From Caprimulgus europaeus (taxonomy: Eukaryota; Chordata; Aves; Caprimulgiformes; Caprimulgidae), in assembly GCA_907165065.1 (NCBI GenBank), contig OU015538.1, positions 18,181,165-18,245,164 on the forward strand: a stretch of DNA of 64,000 nt, in the 5' to 3' direction. A program made the position numbers and the translations under genes. The notes beneath the pieces were generated by a model that did no database searches, was not told the DNA's origin, and saw nothing but the letters and a program-made list of their open reading frames with translations. Shown piece by piece: positions 47,414-60,000 of the stretch. How positions within the stretch are numbered: the first letter of the stretch is position 1; the number at the start of each line of letters is the position of its first letter.

Positions 47414-49774
47414 ACTGAATCTCCTGTTGCTCTGCTGCATAAAACTCAAATGTTTGACCCGTGATATCTTACTGTAGTTGCTCACTGGGAAGTATTAGAG
47501 GATCATCAATCCACTTGTGTTCTCCTGTAAGGGAGAGTTGCATGTGTAGCTGAAATGCTTAATTGGTTCCTTTGTGCATCCTCCAGTGCTGGGTTAAATT
47601 TGTGTTAGTGAAGAGGACTAATTCAAGGTTAATATGCTGTTAAATTCTTATTTTAGAATTTAAGTGGATGCAGCTCCTATGCTGGAACACAAGTTTGTAT
47701 CAGCCTTCCTGATTTACATTAGACTGCAATAATATATGTATGTATCTCTTTATATATAAATATATACAAGTTTGAGGTTTTTTTAATAGGAAAGCTGTTC
47801 ATTAACTTAGGCAGAGCTGTCTAACAGCAGAATTCCTTAGTAAAGTTTTAGTGAGCTAGAGCATCTTTGAGGCAGAAATCTATTACACAAGTCTTCAAAA
47901 AGGTTAAATGCAGAAGAATGTGACTATCCATTAAACACTTAAAAATAATGAATAAAATTTATTCACTTATTACAAATTTGCAGGGTGCTGATTGGTAAAA
48001 TCAGAGGAAACTCCAACACCAAAAGACACAGTTTTCAAGCCTGCAAGAGATTAGTCATTAAACTATAAATAAATCTAACTATTAAAGGAGTGGGAAATTC
48101 CAGCCAGAAGTTGTTAGACACTGGTATGGTCTCTCACTGTTTCTGGACTGCTTTTCCCAAAGGCTGACCATTACTTCCATCCTGTTTGTTGAGATCAGTG
48201 AGGAAAATTGCTTGAAATGGCAGTTTGGTGTTTGGCCTAAAGTAAAATCTTTACTTGTGGTGTGAATTCAGAACTAGTCATCATTCACACCTTACTTTTA
48301 ATAGGGTAAATCTATGTAATACTTTTTGCATCTTGTATCCAGTAATGTAAATATTGAACAGGGAAATAATTTCTTTAGTTAACAGATTTTGTATCTTCAG
48401 CAAAATCAAACCAATAGTCCTAGATTTCATGTTATGTGTTTCAACAAAAGCTATTTTATAAAAGTAATAACATTTTACCTATTATAATTAATTATAATAA
48501 ACCCATTCTCAGCATTTTCTTTCTGTTCTTCACTTTAAAGGAACTCTATCATAAAGCTCTATTTCTCAAAGGCTATATCCATACTGCATTCCCATGCCTG
48601 TTTGTATAACCAGATGGGACAATTATAATGTTGACCTACGTTGTTATAATCACAAATGATATTCAAACTGCTTACAAAGGCTGTTGTATCTTGTTGGCAC
48701 ATAGCATCAAGGCTGTGCTACAGGAATCCTGTAGCCTGATTTTTGGCCATGTGATTTCAGCCTTCTTTAAGGCCAGTGCTCAAACTCCAGTGTACTGTAG
48801 GCAAATACCATCACATGCTTATGACCTTTTCTGGTTTCATTCTGTAGCCAAGGACAAATAAGTGCAGTTCACCTTTCGTTTCAATATTTCTTTCCTTTGA
48901 AGCAATAGGTCTGGCTGTTCATCAATCTAGTTACCAGTACCTGCATACTGCAACCAATTCTTTGTTCTTTTACTTGGAATGAATTGCTTGTCAGTGTCCT
49001 GGAATGAATGGAAATAGAAAGGAGAAAAGCTTTTTTCTTTGTGCAGTGTTTAGCTTGTAATAAGGGAGTCAGTAATGTTACAACATGGGGAAAAAACAGA
49101 TTAATAATTTTAAACTATTAAATTTCAATTACCTTTGTTTGGAGGATGTTTTAGCAAATACTTTTTTATTTGTCTGTTCTAGATTTAGTAAAATCAGAAT
49201 CTCTACTAAAAGAATAATTTTTAGGACAGTTATTGGTTAATACTGAAGATGACTCAGCCTTGCAAAGGAGAAAGAATGCACTTAAAGTTCTCAGCATTGC
49301 AGTGCTGTCAGGCAATTGCCTCGTTGAGGTGAAGAAAACTTTTAGGGCTCACTTTACAATTTAAGCCTAAACCACTTTCTTATTAGGACAGTTCCTAATG
49401 GAAGGTGTAAAAAAAAAAACAAACAAAAAAAAAGAGTAATCAGAATACATTAATCTGGTACACACATAAGATATGGAAAACTGCATTCTGCCAAACATTT
49501 CACATAGTTCATGTGATGCTTACTATGTCGAAATAAGGAACTTACTTAACATGGCCTATTTTGTGCCAATCAGTACATTGTTATAATAAATGACCAATGA
49601 AAGATATTTTTAAGCAGAAAGAGTATGCAAGAATTCATATTTACTGGCATTAGCTTGTGTGGGCCACTGTTTATTGTATTACTGTAGTGCCTGGGAGCTT
49701 TTCTTACTTTACATAAACAATACTTTGTGCTAGATGCCCTATAAATGATGCTTCTATGTAGAGAAAAGGATTGA

Positions 49775-49827
49775 GTATATATATCTGTGTGTGTATACAT
49801 ATATGTGCATATATACATATGTCTGTG
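49775..49827. repeat. TA/TG-rich simple repeat
   Basis: Alternating purine-pyrimidine sequence made of TATATA, GTGTGTGT and ATATACAT units. Such alternating tracts can vary in length and, in principle, form non-B DNA. Confidence 0.8.
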
Positions 49828-51989
49828 AAATATTAGTCATTATTGAAGACTGTCGCTTGTGCAGATCTGAAATAGATGGCTAATGGAATCACTTATGTTA
49901 TTCCATTTCTGTACTCATCTTTACAAATGTCTTCAAACAGTCCTTTGCCTGAAGTCTCAAGCAGTAAACATGCTTGATAACATGCCAGTTTGATGAGTTA
50001 AAAAATGCTTTAGACACAAGATACTCTTGTTAAAGGTCCATCCGAGACCACCTGTAATAAGGGTATCGTATTTAGTAAGGGAGACTGTGACAAAAGAGGT
50101 GCAAATATAGAAAGTATCTTCTCTTATCAAGCTGAATGGTCATTATAAAGACCTTAAAGTTACATTACTTTCATCTGGTGGAAAATGAGCACCTAGAAAA
50201 ATGTCAGAAGTCATCTGTTGCCTTAAGGAAAACTGTTGAAATTGATTATGAGGTCTGTATTCCAGATGAAGAGGAAAGAGAAGCTAAATCCTAGATATAA
50301 GTATGAAATCAAAGTAGAAAATATATTCCTTCTGATTTGCAACAAGACTTTAAAGATCTTATCACAGAAGCCTATTACAGGATGAGTTTTAAAATATAAA
50401 ATAGATATGTTTTACTCTATGCATACATGGAAGTACAACTTAGAGAACTGCATACTACTTTAAAATCCTTTGCAGTCATTTCTGTCATCAAAATAAGATC
50501 TAAAAAGTTTCTATTGCATGATGTAAAAAGGAACAGTAAAAGTGATTATTTTAGATTTTATTTAGGGGGAAAAAAGGCAGAGATAGGAATGGGATATACA
50601 AAATACACCAAATTCATCTACAGATGATAGGATTGCATCAGGGATAAATTTGGCCCAATTAGTTTCCTGAGCTTTTTATATCTGAAGCTTGAGTTCAAGT
50701 CAGTAAGAGAAAAAGGTATAAGATGTTCCTAAGTGAGTTATAGGATGTTGCAATGCTAAATTAAATGTATTTAGATTTTTTTTTTTTGAGATTGTATTAT
50801 AACTGTAAAACATCTCCTCCGAGTATTTCACCCACCTTATCACAAAACATTTTGAGACTGTAAGTGCTCTAATCAGAATTTTCTTTTTCAATAAAATTCT
50901 TTAAGGCTGGTATAAATGGTTCATGTCCAGCCTATTACTGGAATAGTGAACTGGAATGGTGAGTAGAAAGACCATTAACAGTCTCTGCTGATCTATCACA
51001 TTCCCTGGCTGTTGGAACATCCCCAGAGGAAGCAAGGCATCTTCTTGCAAATTAAAGGAAGTCAGCCACAGCTCTTATTTTCATGGCTTTGAATGATCAT
51101 AGTTTTTTAGCTATAAATGTTACATACCACTTCCATTCCCTGCCTTTCTTCTCGGATCCTCCAGAAGGCCAAGAGAAGGAAGTATTGCGTTTACAGAATA
51201 CAAGAAAAACACATTCTTCATTTGAACTATTCAAAGTTTTTCATTGGGTTTTGGTCTTGGTAATGTGTCAGTTCCCCTTCATTCTGTTTCTGCTCAAAGA
51301 ATTTCTTCCATCCATGTCTGATGAGGCAGAATTTCACTCTTTGTCCATTTAAAAAAAAAAAACCCTGAGAAATTTCTATCAATTTGTTTCATGTTTACAA
51401 CACTTGCCTTTGTCTGTGCCTACATTTATCCAAAAATGAATTTGCAAATATTGCTGGAAGTAATTCACAGTACTCTGTGGTCATCCTTGACCTCGGGGAA
51501 TTTTGTTGCTTGTAATCTGAAGACCTTAAAATCATCTTCCTTTGAAGTGAAACTAGGCACTTGATTGTTTTTACTAAAATGGGAGTTTTGTTAAATGTTG
51601 CCATCTACAGCTATTTGCAGAGAAAAGAATTTTGTTTTCCTCCTAGAAGTATCCAGGAACTTTGCTGTGGGTTAATGGAACATATTTGTCTAACACATTA
51701 GGACATAGATTTTTAGCTGTACTGGAAGCATGCATGTTAATTGAAGGGATGTATTTGATCTAATGTCACCTTTTCTTTCAGAGGTCACTGTTGCATTGTG
51801 ATATCCTCAGAGTGGTTTGAGCTATTTGATAGGGTCTCTCAGATTATTCCTTTCAATAACTAGGTGATTAAGCATACTCCTGCCACCCCCAGAAATGGGT
51901 GGAGTGGTTATGAAGAGCACAACCAGCTGACAGGTGGTTTACCTTGGCAGAGGTAGAAGACAGGCAAGTATCCTCAAATAGGAGACATC

Positions 51990-52312
51990 TTCCATCATTG
52001 AAGTTGTTTTATGGGGGCAAAGTTTTTAGCAGGGCCTTTAGTGATAGGACAAGGGGTAATGGCTTTAAATTAAATGAGGGTAGATTTAGACTAGGTATAA
52101 GGAAGAAATTTTTTACAATGAGGGTGGTGAAACACTGGAACAGGTTGCCCAGAGAGGTGGTAGATGCCCCATCCCTGGAAACATCCAGAGTCTGTCTGTC
52201 TGGGGCTCTGATCAATCTGACCTACTGGAAGATGTCCCTGCTCCCTGCAGGGGGCTTGGACTTGGTGACTTTTAAAGGTCCCATCCAACCCAAACCAGTC
52301 TATGATTCTGTC
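51990..52312 (+). mobile_element. CR1 LINE, 5'-truncated 3' end with remnant of ORF2
   Basis: This is a 5'-truncated copy of the chicken-repeat-1 (CR1) non-LTR retrotransposon. From 52040 the translation reads SDRTRGNGFKL, then RKKFFTMRVVKHWNRLPREV and DAPSLE, the C-terminal pattern of CR1 ORF2 (after the reverse transcriptase). It lies inside an open frame of 129 codons at 51944-52333. The DNA then follows the CR1 3' end: CCCTGCTCCCTGCAGGGGGC near 52238-52257, TTTTAAAGGTCCCATCCAAC (about 52270-52289), and TCTATGATTCTG (from 52299), the start of the family's terminal ATTCTATG repeat, present in a single unit. The usual ORF2 stop (TAG after an ...AATCTGACC-type block) appears changed to TAC near 52220, which would explain why the frame runs on. 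The 5' boundary is uncertain by about 25 bases. The copy has no complete protein and cannot move. Confidence 0.92.
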
Positions 52313-55300
52313 ACTTTTCAGGCTGCCTTCTAAGACCTTTAGAAGAGGTAAGCACTTACAGCAGCTCTTTCAATGGGGTTGAAAGCATCTAACTAGGTTT
52401 TTAAATGTGAATATGAGTGAAAGAACACTTTGTCTCCAAAACTGCTACCCTTACCAACCTTTCTGTGAGAAGTAGGCAGCCTTTGGGTTTGAAATTCATT
52501 AATTAAATGGGTTGAGTAGCTTGGGTAAACTTGCCCCAGTCATGGCTTTTTTTCATAAGAGCACAAGGTTCAGAAGTTCAGTGCTGTGTCTTGCTGGAGT
52601 TTCTTCTGTTACATTCTCTTTTTATGAGCATTATGTTTACCTACTGAAAAGAAAGCAATGGCAAATAAGAGAGAAAAATGAAATAGAAGTTTGACCTTTT
52701 CAAAGCTGGAGATGTAAAACACATGCTCAGAGCTTTTGAAGGTTATAGACATTGCTTTCAATAAAGCTGTAGGACATAATTTAAGCTTTCTTCATTGCAT
52801 CACACAAGTTCTGTGTGCTGGCAAGCTGAATTCCTCTTTACCTGAGGCATTTGAGGCATGTTGTTGTAACTGCAAAACTCATGAGCACAAGAAGTATGTC
52901 CTATAATTGTAATTGCTTTTGTGTTGGATTTTCAAAATACCATTTATCACCAGTGAACTTGACAGCCTGTCATTTTTATTTGAAGAGGTATTTTTACATT
53001 TAAATAATAATTACAATCACTGAAACCATAACTTAAAAACAGCTGTATTTCCTCGGGAAAGTTGCCTAGAAACTAAGAATTTGATGCTTCAGACTCGGAG
53101 AAGTAGATTAAATAAAATAGATTTTTGAGTCCTTAGTATTTATACCCTTGGGGAGAAACCTGGAATCCTCTGTCAACTGGTCAGTGAAAAGTAGTGCTTC
53201 AGAATGATAGTCCAAAAATCCAAAGCAGGGAAAGGTACATGAAGACACTTGTATCCACTTGGTATCTGCAGATCAATACTCTCTCTTGAAAAGATGCAGT
53301 AATAATTTATGTGAAATGACTGAATAAGGTTTACTGCTGTCTTCTGAGTAATGACCAGAAAGGACAGTGAAGAAGATGTCATCACGTGCTATTCTTTAAT
53401 GACCAGGATCCGAAAAACCTGTGGTAATCCTCACTGTGGATGAAGGGGTTGATATTTTCTACTCATAGCTTCTAAAAAGCATCCTAGCCTCCTGCAAGAA
53501 GCATGTGAAAGCATTCAGTGCACAGGAGAGAAAAATACTGGGCCAGACAGACAGCAAGGCAGAGCAGGAAGCAGCGTGACTGAATGTGAAAGGCAATGGC
53601 ACTCCTGAATAGAGGGAGTCCTGGCTCCTGTCTTAAGACTTTCTATTTCAGCTGTAGTAAGTAGATTGCAGTATTGCATAGCTTTGTAGGTTAGTAGATG
53701 GATGTTATCTGTCTCTTAGAATGTATATAATACAATCCAAAATTGATGCCCTTTCACTGGTTCAGAAGTATTTCAGCCCCTGAAGTTAATCCTCAGACCT
53801 TCGGCAAATGTGGTTGTTGCCACTGGTTTAAAATATATTGCGAAACTCCCATTGTCTTCTTGTAGCTCAGGATAGGTTCCTGGGTGAAATGATGGGATGC
53901 TTTACCTGAAAAGGCATAAGAAAACAGGCAAAGAACAACTTTGTAGCTTACTTTGATGATGCTGTGTCATGTTTAATCAGTGAAGATTGAGCCAGTCACC
54001 TTGAGATTCTGAGAGCATTGTTCAATACCATTTAAAACATTGATTTTCTGTAACTATGAATCCTCTCAAGTAGTCATTAGACAGGAAGCAAGTTACCTGG
54101 GGGGTTTTTTTAATACAGAAAATGTTAGAAAGATAGAAATCTAGCCTGGAGGAGGCAAGCTGGAAACTGAGGAGCAGTTTGTTAGACCTGAAGCAAAGGT
54201 ATATCTCCCAGGACTGGCAGGGGTGATGGTATTCAATTGATTCTCAGAAAGAGCTCGAACAACTTTTTGACCTTGCCTCACCTGACAACAATACTTTTTA
54301 GATTACTAAAAAATGGACAGAAAATCATAAAAAAAAATAAAATAAATAATAAAAAAGGTATTGGTAGTTATGAAGAAGAGCTAAGCCTTGGATCTCTTTT
54401 TCAGAGCTAACATTGGTTGCGAATGTTTGCTGCCAACAGATGTTTCAGTGTTAAGAATATTACTTGAAAATATTGCCCAGGACTATGTGAACCTTTACTT
54501 CAGCAAAAAGTTATTTTCCATTATATAATCTCTCTTGGTGCTTGAAAATGTTGAGCTAAAAAAGGAAAGGTTATTACAGGTGTTTGCTGCCGTCATTTAG
54601 CCTACTGGTTACAATGATAGAGAAGTACAAGTAACAACATTGTCAGGTGATGTTTAAATTACAAGAGAGATATAGGAAAGTAAACATACAGACAAAAATA
54701 TCAGCAGTTTGGGAAAAAATACATATATATTTCTCTTTTCTAATATAACTTGTTTTAGCTGTCTGCTTCTGAAAAGCACTATTTACCTCAATTACAGCAG
54801 TACAGAACTTGCTGGAATCCTGCTAATCTAAGAAAAGCCCCTAAATAAAATTTTCTACTGCTATAATTAGAAGTAATTTATAGGGATATCCGTGTACATA
54901 TATCTAAGCTATTGGGATTTTGTATTGATCTCATCACTGTGGTGTGAGTGTGATCTGAATTTGGTATTCCCAAGTACAGGATCATTGACAGAAACTACTA
55001 TTGGTTAGCAGGCTGTCTCATATTCTGGAAGAAATCATGGAAATTGCTAAAACAGTACATTTCTGCCAAATCAGATCATGGTTTTGAGGACTGCGTTTGG
55101 ATATACTTAAGCTTTGTATTTCACAACAAAGATGACCAGTTTTTAAATTTATTTTACAATAGTTTTGTTTCCCTTATCCCACATGGTTCTGCTGGTTTTC
55201 CGTTTGTCTTTGAGAAGTTGCTTTTCTGCAGCATCTTCTTTTTTTTTTATTGTAACAGAACATACTTGAATGGAATAATCTGCATGTAAATTGAGGGATT

Positions 55301-56647
55301 AAAAAGTTATATAGTTAATTTAGAAAACTTTGATAATATAGGCAGGTTTTTTTAAGTATACTTAGATATGACACTGGACAAGCAAGTGAAGACACTGTCT
55401 AATTGCCTCTCTGATCATGCAGCTTGAAAAGTAGCTTTGTAAAAGCTACTGGTTATGCAGAATCTTTGCTTATTGTGTGTAATGATTCCTCTGGCAGTGG
55501 GAGGAGATATTTCTTTATTTCAACATAACTTTATCTGACAATGACCCTCTCTCTGTACCTGCCTGAGAATATACTAGAAAACTATGAGCAAATATAACTG
55601 ACCTTAACAGGGACTAATTGCTTCATTAAGACAAAAATCAAGGGATTACAAAAAAAGAGGGCAAAAGAGTGTTGCAATTAGAATTGACAGCTTTTTAAGT
55701 GTTAAAAAAAAAGTTCTGTTACAGTCTGGTGGAAAATTTGGCAGTGGAAAAAAGGTTTAAGTTGAAAAATGGAAATATTCTATTTAGAAAATATGAGAAT
55801 GAAAGGCATTGTAAGCTCTTTTCATCAAAATGAACAGCTTGGTGACAGTTGCATGATTTCATATAAACATTTCAGCTTTGTCATAGCTTTAGCTTAAAAA
55901 GACATATTATGAGAAAATTGCACTTCACTGTGAGATGTCCATCTGATTTATTTTCCCCTTTGTCACCATAGGCCTTTTGCTCTTATTTGATTTGGACAGG
56001 GATCAAATTTTTTCTCCTTGTCTTTTTACCTACTCTGATATATCTCATATTAGTTGCTGTTCTAGAGGTTGCTTTGCTGGAATATCAAGTCTATACCTCA
56101 TTCTAAGTAGCTGGGCATGAAGGGCCAGTCATTTTTCACTTGTAAATGTATCTTGGAGAGCATGTGAATAATCTTTCTCTAACTTTGATTGGCAGCTCTC
56201 AGAGATATGTATATCCAGAAAAGGCCCCACAAATCTCTCCATGAAGCATGTGTTGGCTTGTCCTTTTTTTCTGGAATGTTTTTAAGGCCACCAATAGCAT
56301 GTCTCCTTGTTTTCATGGAGATTAATGTTCATGGAACACTGTTGAAGTTTAAGTGATAAAATCCATGTGTCTGGGATCTGGGTCCATGCTAATTTTCTTG
56401 TGGTTAGCCCCACAGTATGCATGTCTCCATGAATAATTAATAATACATATCCCCTCCTCTACAAAATAAAACTTAATTTAACATAGCAGACATATTTACC
56501 ACGTATGATTCCAAAGATATTTGTATATTACCAAAAATCAGAATTCAATCAGTTATTCATACTTTTTAATATTTAATATGAAATGAAATATTAATTTCAA
56601 ATTAGATAGATGCACACAGGGTGAGCTTTCCACATTTTTGAACTGCT
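52313..56647. other. Noncoding stretch
   Basis: No gene was recognised. Immediately after the CR1 tail, the sequence CACTTTTCAG (to 52321) and a donor-like GAG|GTAAGC at 52348 enclose 26 bases (see findings). An A-rich simple sequence lies at 54328-54358 and a T-run at about 55239-55248. Frames of at most 81 codons are unrecognised. Confidence 0.62.
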
Positions 56648-57088
56648 GTGTTATTCCTAGCTATTTTTTTTCAAATGAACCACTGTGCTTGTGTACATGA
56701 TCTGTGGCCCATAGCATGCTTCCTTTCAATTCATACATTGTTCTTCTACGTTGACACTTCATTGAGTAACTCTAGTGTAGTCATCAGCATTGCCTGTAGT
56801 AAGTCCAGGTGTGCAGTCTCCAGGCTGCATTGCTGGGATAGGAGGGGGATGGTTGGGAGAATGTTTGAATCAGGTAACACTTCAACACTTTATTCCCAGC
56901 ACCACTCTACTTTTTGTTTCTGTTTGTTTCATCAAACTGGTCAAAGGTTTCTTTTGGGTGTAGTGTTGCAGTGGGAGGAGCAGAATTTAATATTAGGCCT
57001 GTCCTCAGTTTTCCTGTTAACTAACTCTTTGGTGCTCGTTTGTAAGTGCATTCCCCTGCAGGGTTGTGGCTGTTTTGGTTCTTATTAG
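56648..57088 (+). other. Longest open frame in the window (146 codons), probably not a gene
   Basis: The frame runs from ATG at 56648 to the stop at 57086. The predicted product is Cys-, Phe- and Leu-rich, with two hydrophobic stretches (roughly residues 20-40 and 118-134). It contains no domain, motif or repeat that I recognise. There is no CpG patch or clear promoter before it and no AATAAA soon after it. In 64 kb of AT-rich DNA, one frame of this size is expected by chance. A real small gene or exon cannot be excluded without transcript or alignment data. Confidence 0.12.
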
Positions 57089-60000
57089 ACCCACTTGTAC
57101 TTTGTTTGGATTTGTAAGTGTCTCACTCACTGTCAGTGGCTTGGTTCTATGCCAAAGGCTGTGTAACTACAAATTAGAAATAACATTTGTTTATTTTTAA
57201 CTGTTTAAGTCCTGTTTGGTTTCTGGTGTTTCTTCCTATTGCTGAGTTGCACTTAGGCAGCAGAACTTCATAGGCACTTATCTTTTAATGGTCATTAGGA
57301 ACACTTGTGTGTGAAGGTACATTTTACAGTTAGCAAGGAGTGAGGTCTTGACCTTTAATTGTATTAAATAATTCTTCTGGTTCAGAATTGCTGTAGAAAT
57401 AACCACTCATTTTCAGAGTAAGCCTATTTATCTCAAGGATAGCTGGCAAAATCTGGCCTAGATGTGAAGTGATGCTGGTACTTCTTGAAAATGCAAATAG
57501 TTTTATCCAGAGACATGTAATATTAATTAGATGTACAATTATTTCTTATATTAAAGTAAAATATGCACATTGATTTCTGTTCTGTTAAAATGCAGCAGTT
57601 CTAGCGATACTATTAGCATATTGATATGTCATCAGATGTTGCACAGTTTCAAGTACAATATAATTAATTCTACCTAAGACTGTTTCTAAAACTGTACATT
57701 TAGCACTCAGATATACCTCTGGCAGACATTACAGGAGAGTCACAGAGCTTTATGACTCTATGTAATAATTCTTATCTGCCATTTTTTTCATTCTTCTATT
57801 ATTATTTTAAAATGTTGCAAACAATGCTATTGAATTGTCAAGCTACATCTGCCATACCATGAGTCATTGAAAAAACAAAGAGAACTAGTTGGGCTGTGCT
57901 CCATTTCCTCCCAAGTTTATAACTCCACTTGCAAAGAGAGTCTAAAATGTTCTGTGAAATTATCTAATTCATAGCTTATATTCATGTTTTTCTAAGGACA
58001 AAGCTGAAAAATCAATAAATACCAAAGAACAGACATCGAAATCTAGTCTTAGAATATGCAAATATGAGGTTGTACTCTTGAGTTCACCCACAACTATTGA
58101 CAAGGCTGGGGGAAAAGGTAGTACCAGGACACTGGCCTGTGAGGTGAGGTTACTGGAAGGTATTTAATTATTTTGCTGGTGATATGTAAGAACTATAAAC
58201 CAGTCCATTTCTTTACTGGTATTCTTTTAGTCATCTTTGAAGTCTGGTCTGCATTATAAATAGTCATTGGTGCAGCTATATCTGTATACTGTGCTGGTAA
58301 GGTACTCCTGGTGTGACAGCAGCTAATACAAGTTAAAACCATGCCTAGACAAGTGTGACTTGTTCCAGAGCCCTGCTTGGTCTCCCTTCCCACAAGGCAC
58401 AGCAAGCCAGGCTAGCAAGAACTCAGTCTTTACCATTATGACTGTCTACACGAAGAGCACCGTTACTTTGGTCACAAATCACACTTCATTACACAACTCT
58501 GCCAGAAGAACTTTTTAGTGGAGAACTTGCCTCAGGCACAATGTCTCCCAAAGCTATTTCTGGGTTGGTAGGGTTTATATAGCATCATTTGTTCAAGGCT
58601 GTGCCTAAAGCCACAATGCAGCCCTTGCTTCTAAACAAGCAGACACCTTTTTTGTTCTTTGTAACGTTTCCATTTTCAGCTCTGGCATTAGTACATTTTG
58701 TGGCTTCTAGGAATTAATATTTAACTTTTCATGTTGTTAATAGATCAGCCTTTACTTTACCTGTGTTGCTAGAAGCAATTAATAATACCTTACTGATTCC
58801 CCATGAATAGCATAAAATATTGATAGGAGAGCAGAAAGACTACTTACACTCCCTGAATTATAAACCCTCATTCTACTTTCCATAGCAACTTGAGTAAGAC
58901 TTCTGGAGGAGAATTATGTTGCTTTCTCATATACTCTCTGCCATCTATTAAAATATTTGGTTTTAATCTGGAGTGTTGTATCATTAGCTATTCAATATGT
59001 TTTAATCAAAGAAAATACACTGGGTTCACCAAGGAGCAAATGGTTAATTTTTTTTTTTTTACCTGTGTTCTATAGTAGATCATACCATATGATCTTGTCC
59101 TTAAAATCTACAGTGAAGCAGGACAACTGGCAGACTTTCAGTTCAGTTACCAAGCTGAAAATTCTGCAGGAAAAATGGATTTAAGTCTATTTTGAGCATA
59201 AATGATTTTGGGAAATTTGTCCAGCACTATACATTTGGAGATGAATTTAAGTAAAATACATTTTTCCACAGGATGACACCTGTTTCTATCAAAGCTTTGC
59301 AGGTAAATACCAATTGCAAATGAGAGAGAGGTGGGGCACCCATTTCTGCTACCACTGCTATTGAATAATATAGACCCATTTGACAAGCAGTGCTCACAGA
59401 TCATCGTGTAGAACAGAATATGATTATGACATGAATATTACTTGGGAAAAGGAGAAGACAGATCACTCCCTCATTCTAAATAAGTTATCAGAAAGGGAAA
59501 AGGGAAGGGATTACATCCTGAAGGTTTGCCTCTGTTGTTCCATGGCAATGAGAAAGATACAATTCCTTGTGGTTCAGGGTTTTAAAATCCCTAAATGTCT
59601 ACACTTCCATTCCACAATCACACTTTTTTGGCACAAATGTCCTGTTTTCTTCAAAGCTCCTTTGCAAATATATTTACTATTAAAACTTCTTCATGTGGAT
59701 ATGCACTTTTTTTTCCCCATCCCCTGTTTACATTACAACTGGAGACCTGAGGTCAAAACCCAAAGTTTTTCTGTACTAAGATGGTTTTAGTTTTGCTTTA
59801 TGAGTCTTCAGTTTTATATCTAGAGCTCAGTTAAAAGTGAGGAACTGCAAAGCAACACTGAAGTTGTAAAGAGAAAACTAGATGCTGTTATTAAAACTCT
59901 TCATTCTTGCAATGTCTGTTTGCTAAAATACTGAGGTACGACTATACCTCAAAAACATCAGTGGACAGATGACACATTCAGACATTTTATTATGGTCCTC

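Larger units (their letters stand above)
44521..51989. other. Noncoding stretch
   Basis: About 7.5 kb without a supported gene or mobile element. Open frames are at most 89 codons. The region holds simple repeats: a T/C run at about 45679-45695, poly(A) at 47395-47413, AT-rich at 47731-47768, A-rich at 49409-49433, TA/TG-rich at 49775-49827 and a T-run at about 50778-50789. An acceptor and donor sit back to back (TTATTATGCAG|GTAAAA) at 46316/46317. Confidence 0.62.

Noticed and set aside
59380-59790. 136-codon open frame as a gene
   Set aside because: No recognisable domain, no promoter or splice context, and low-complexity T-rich content in the second half. Frames of this size are expected by chance in AT-rich DNA.
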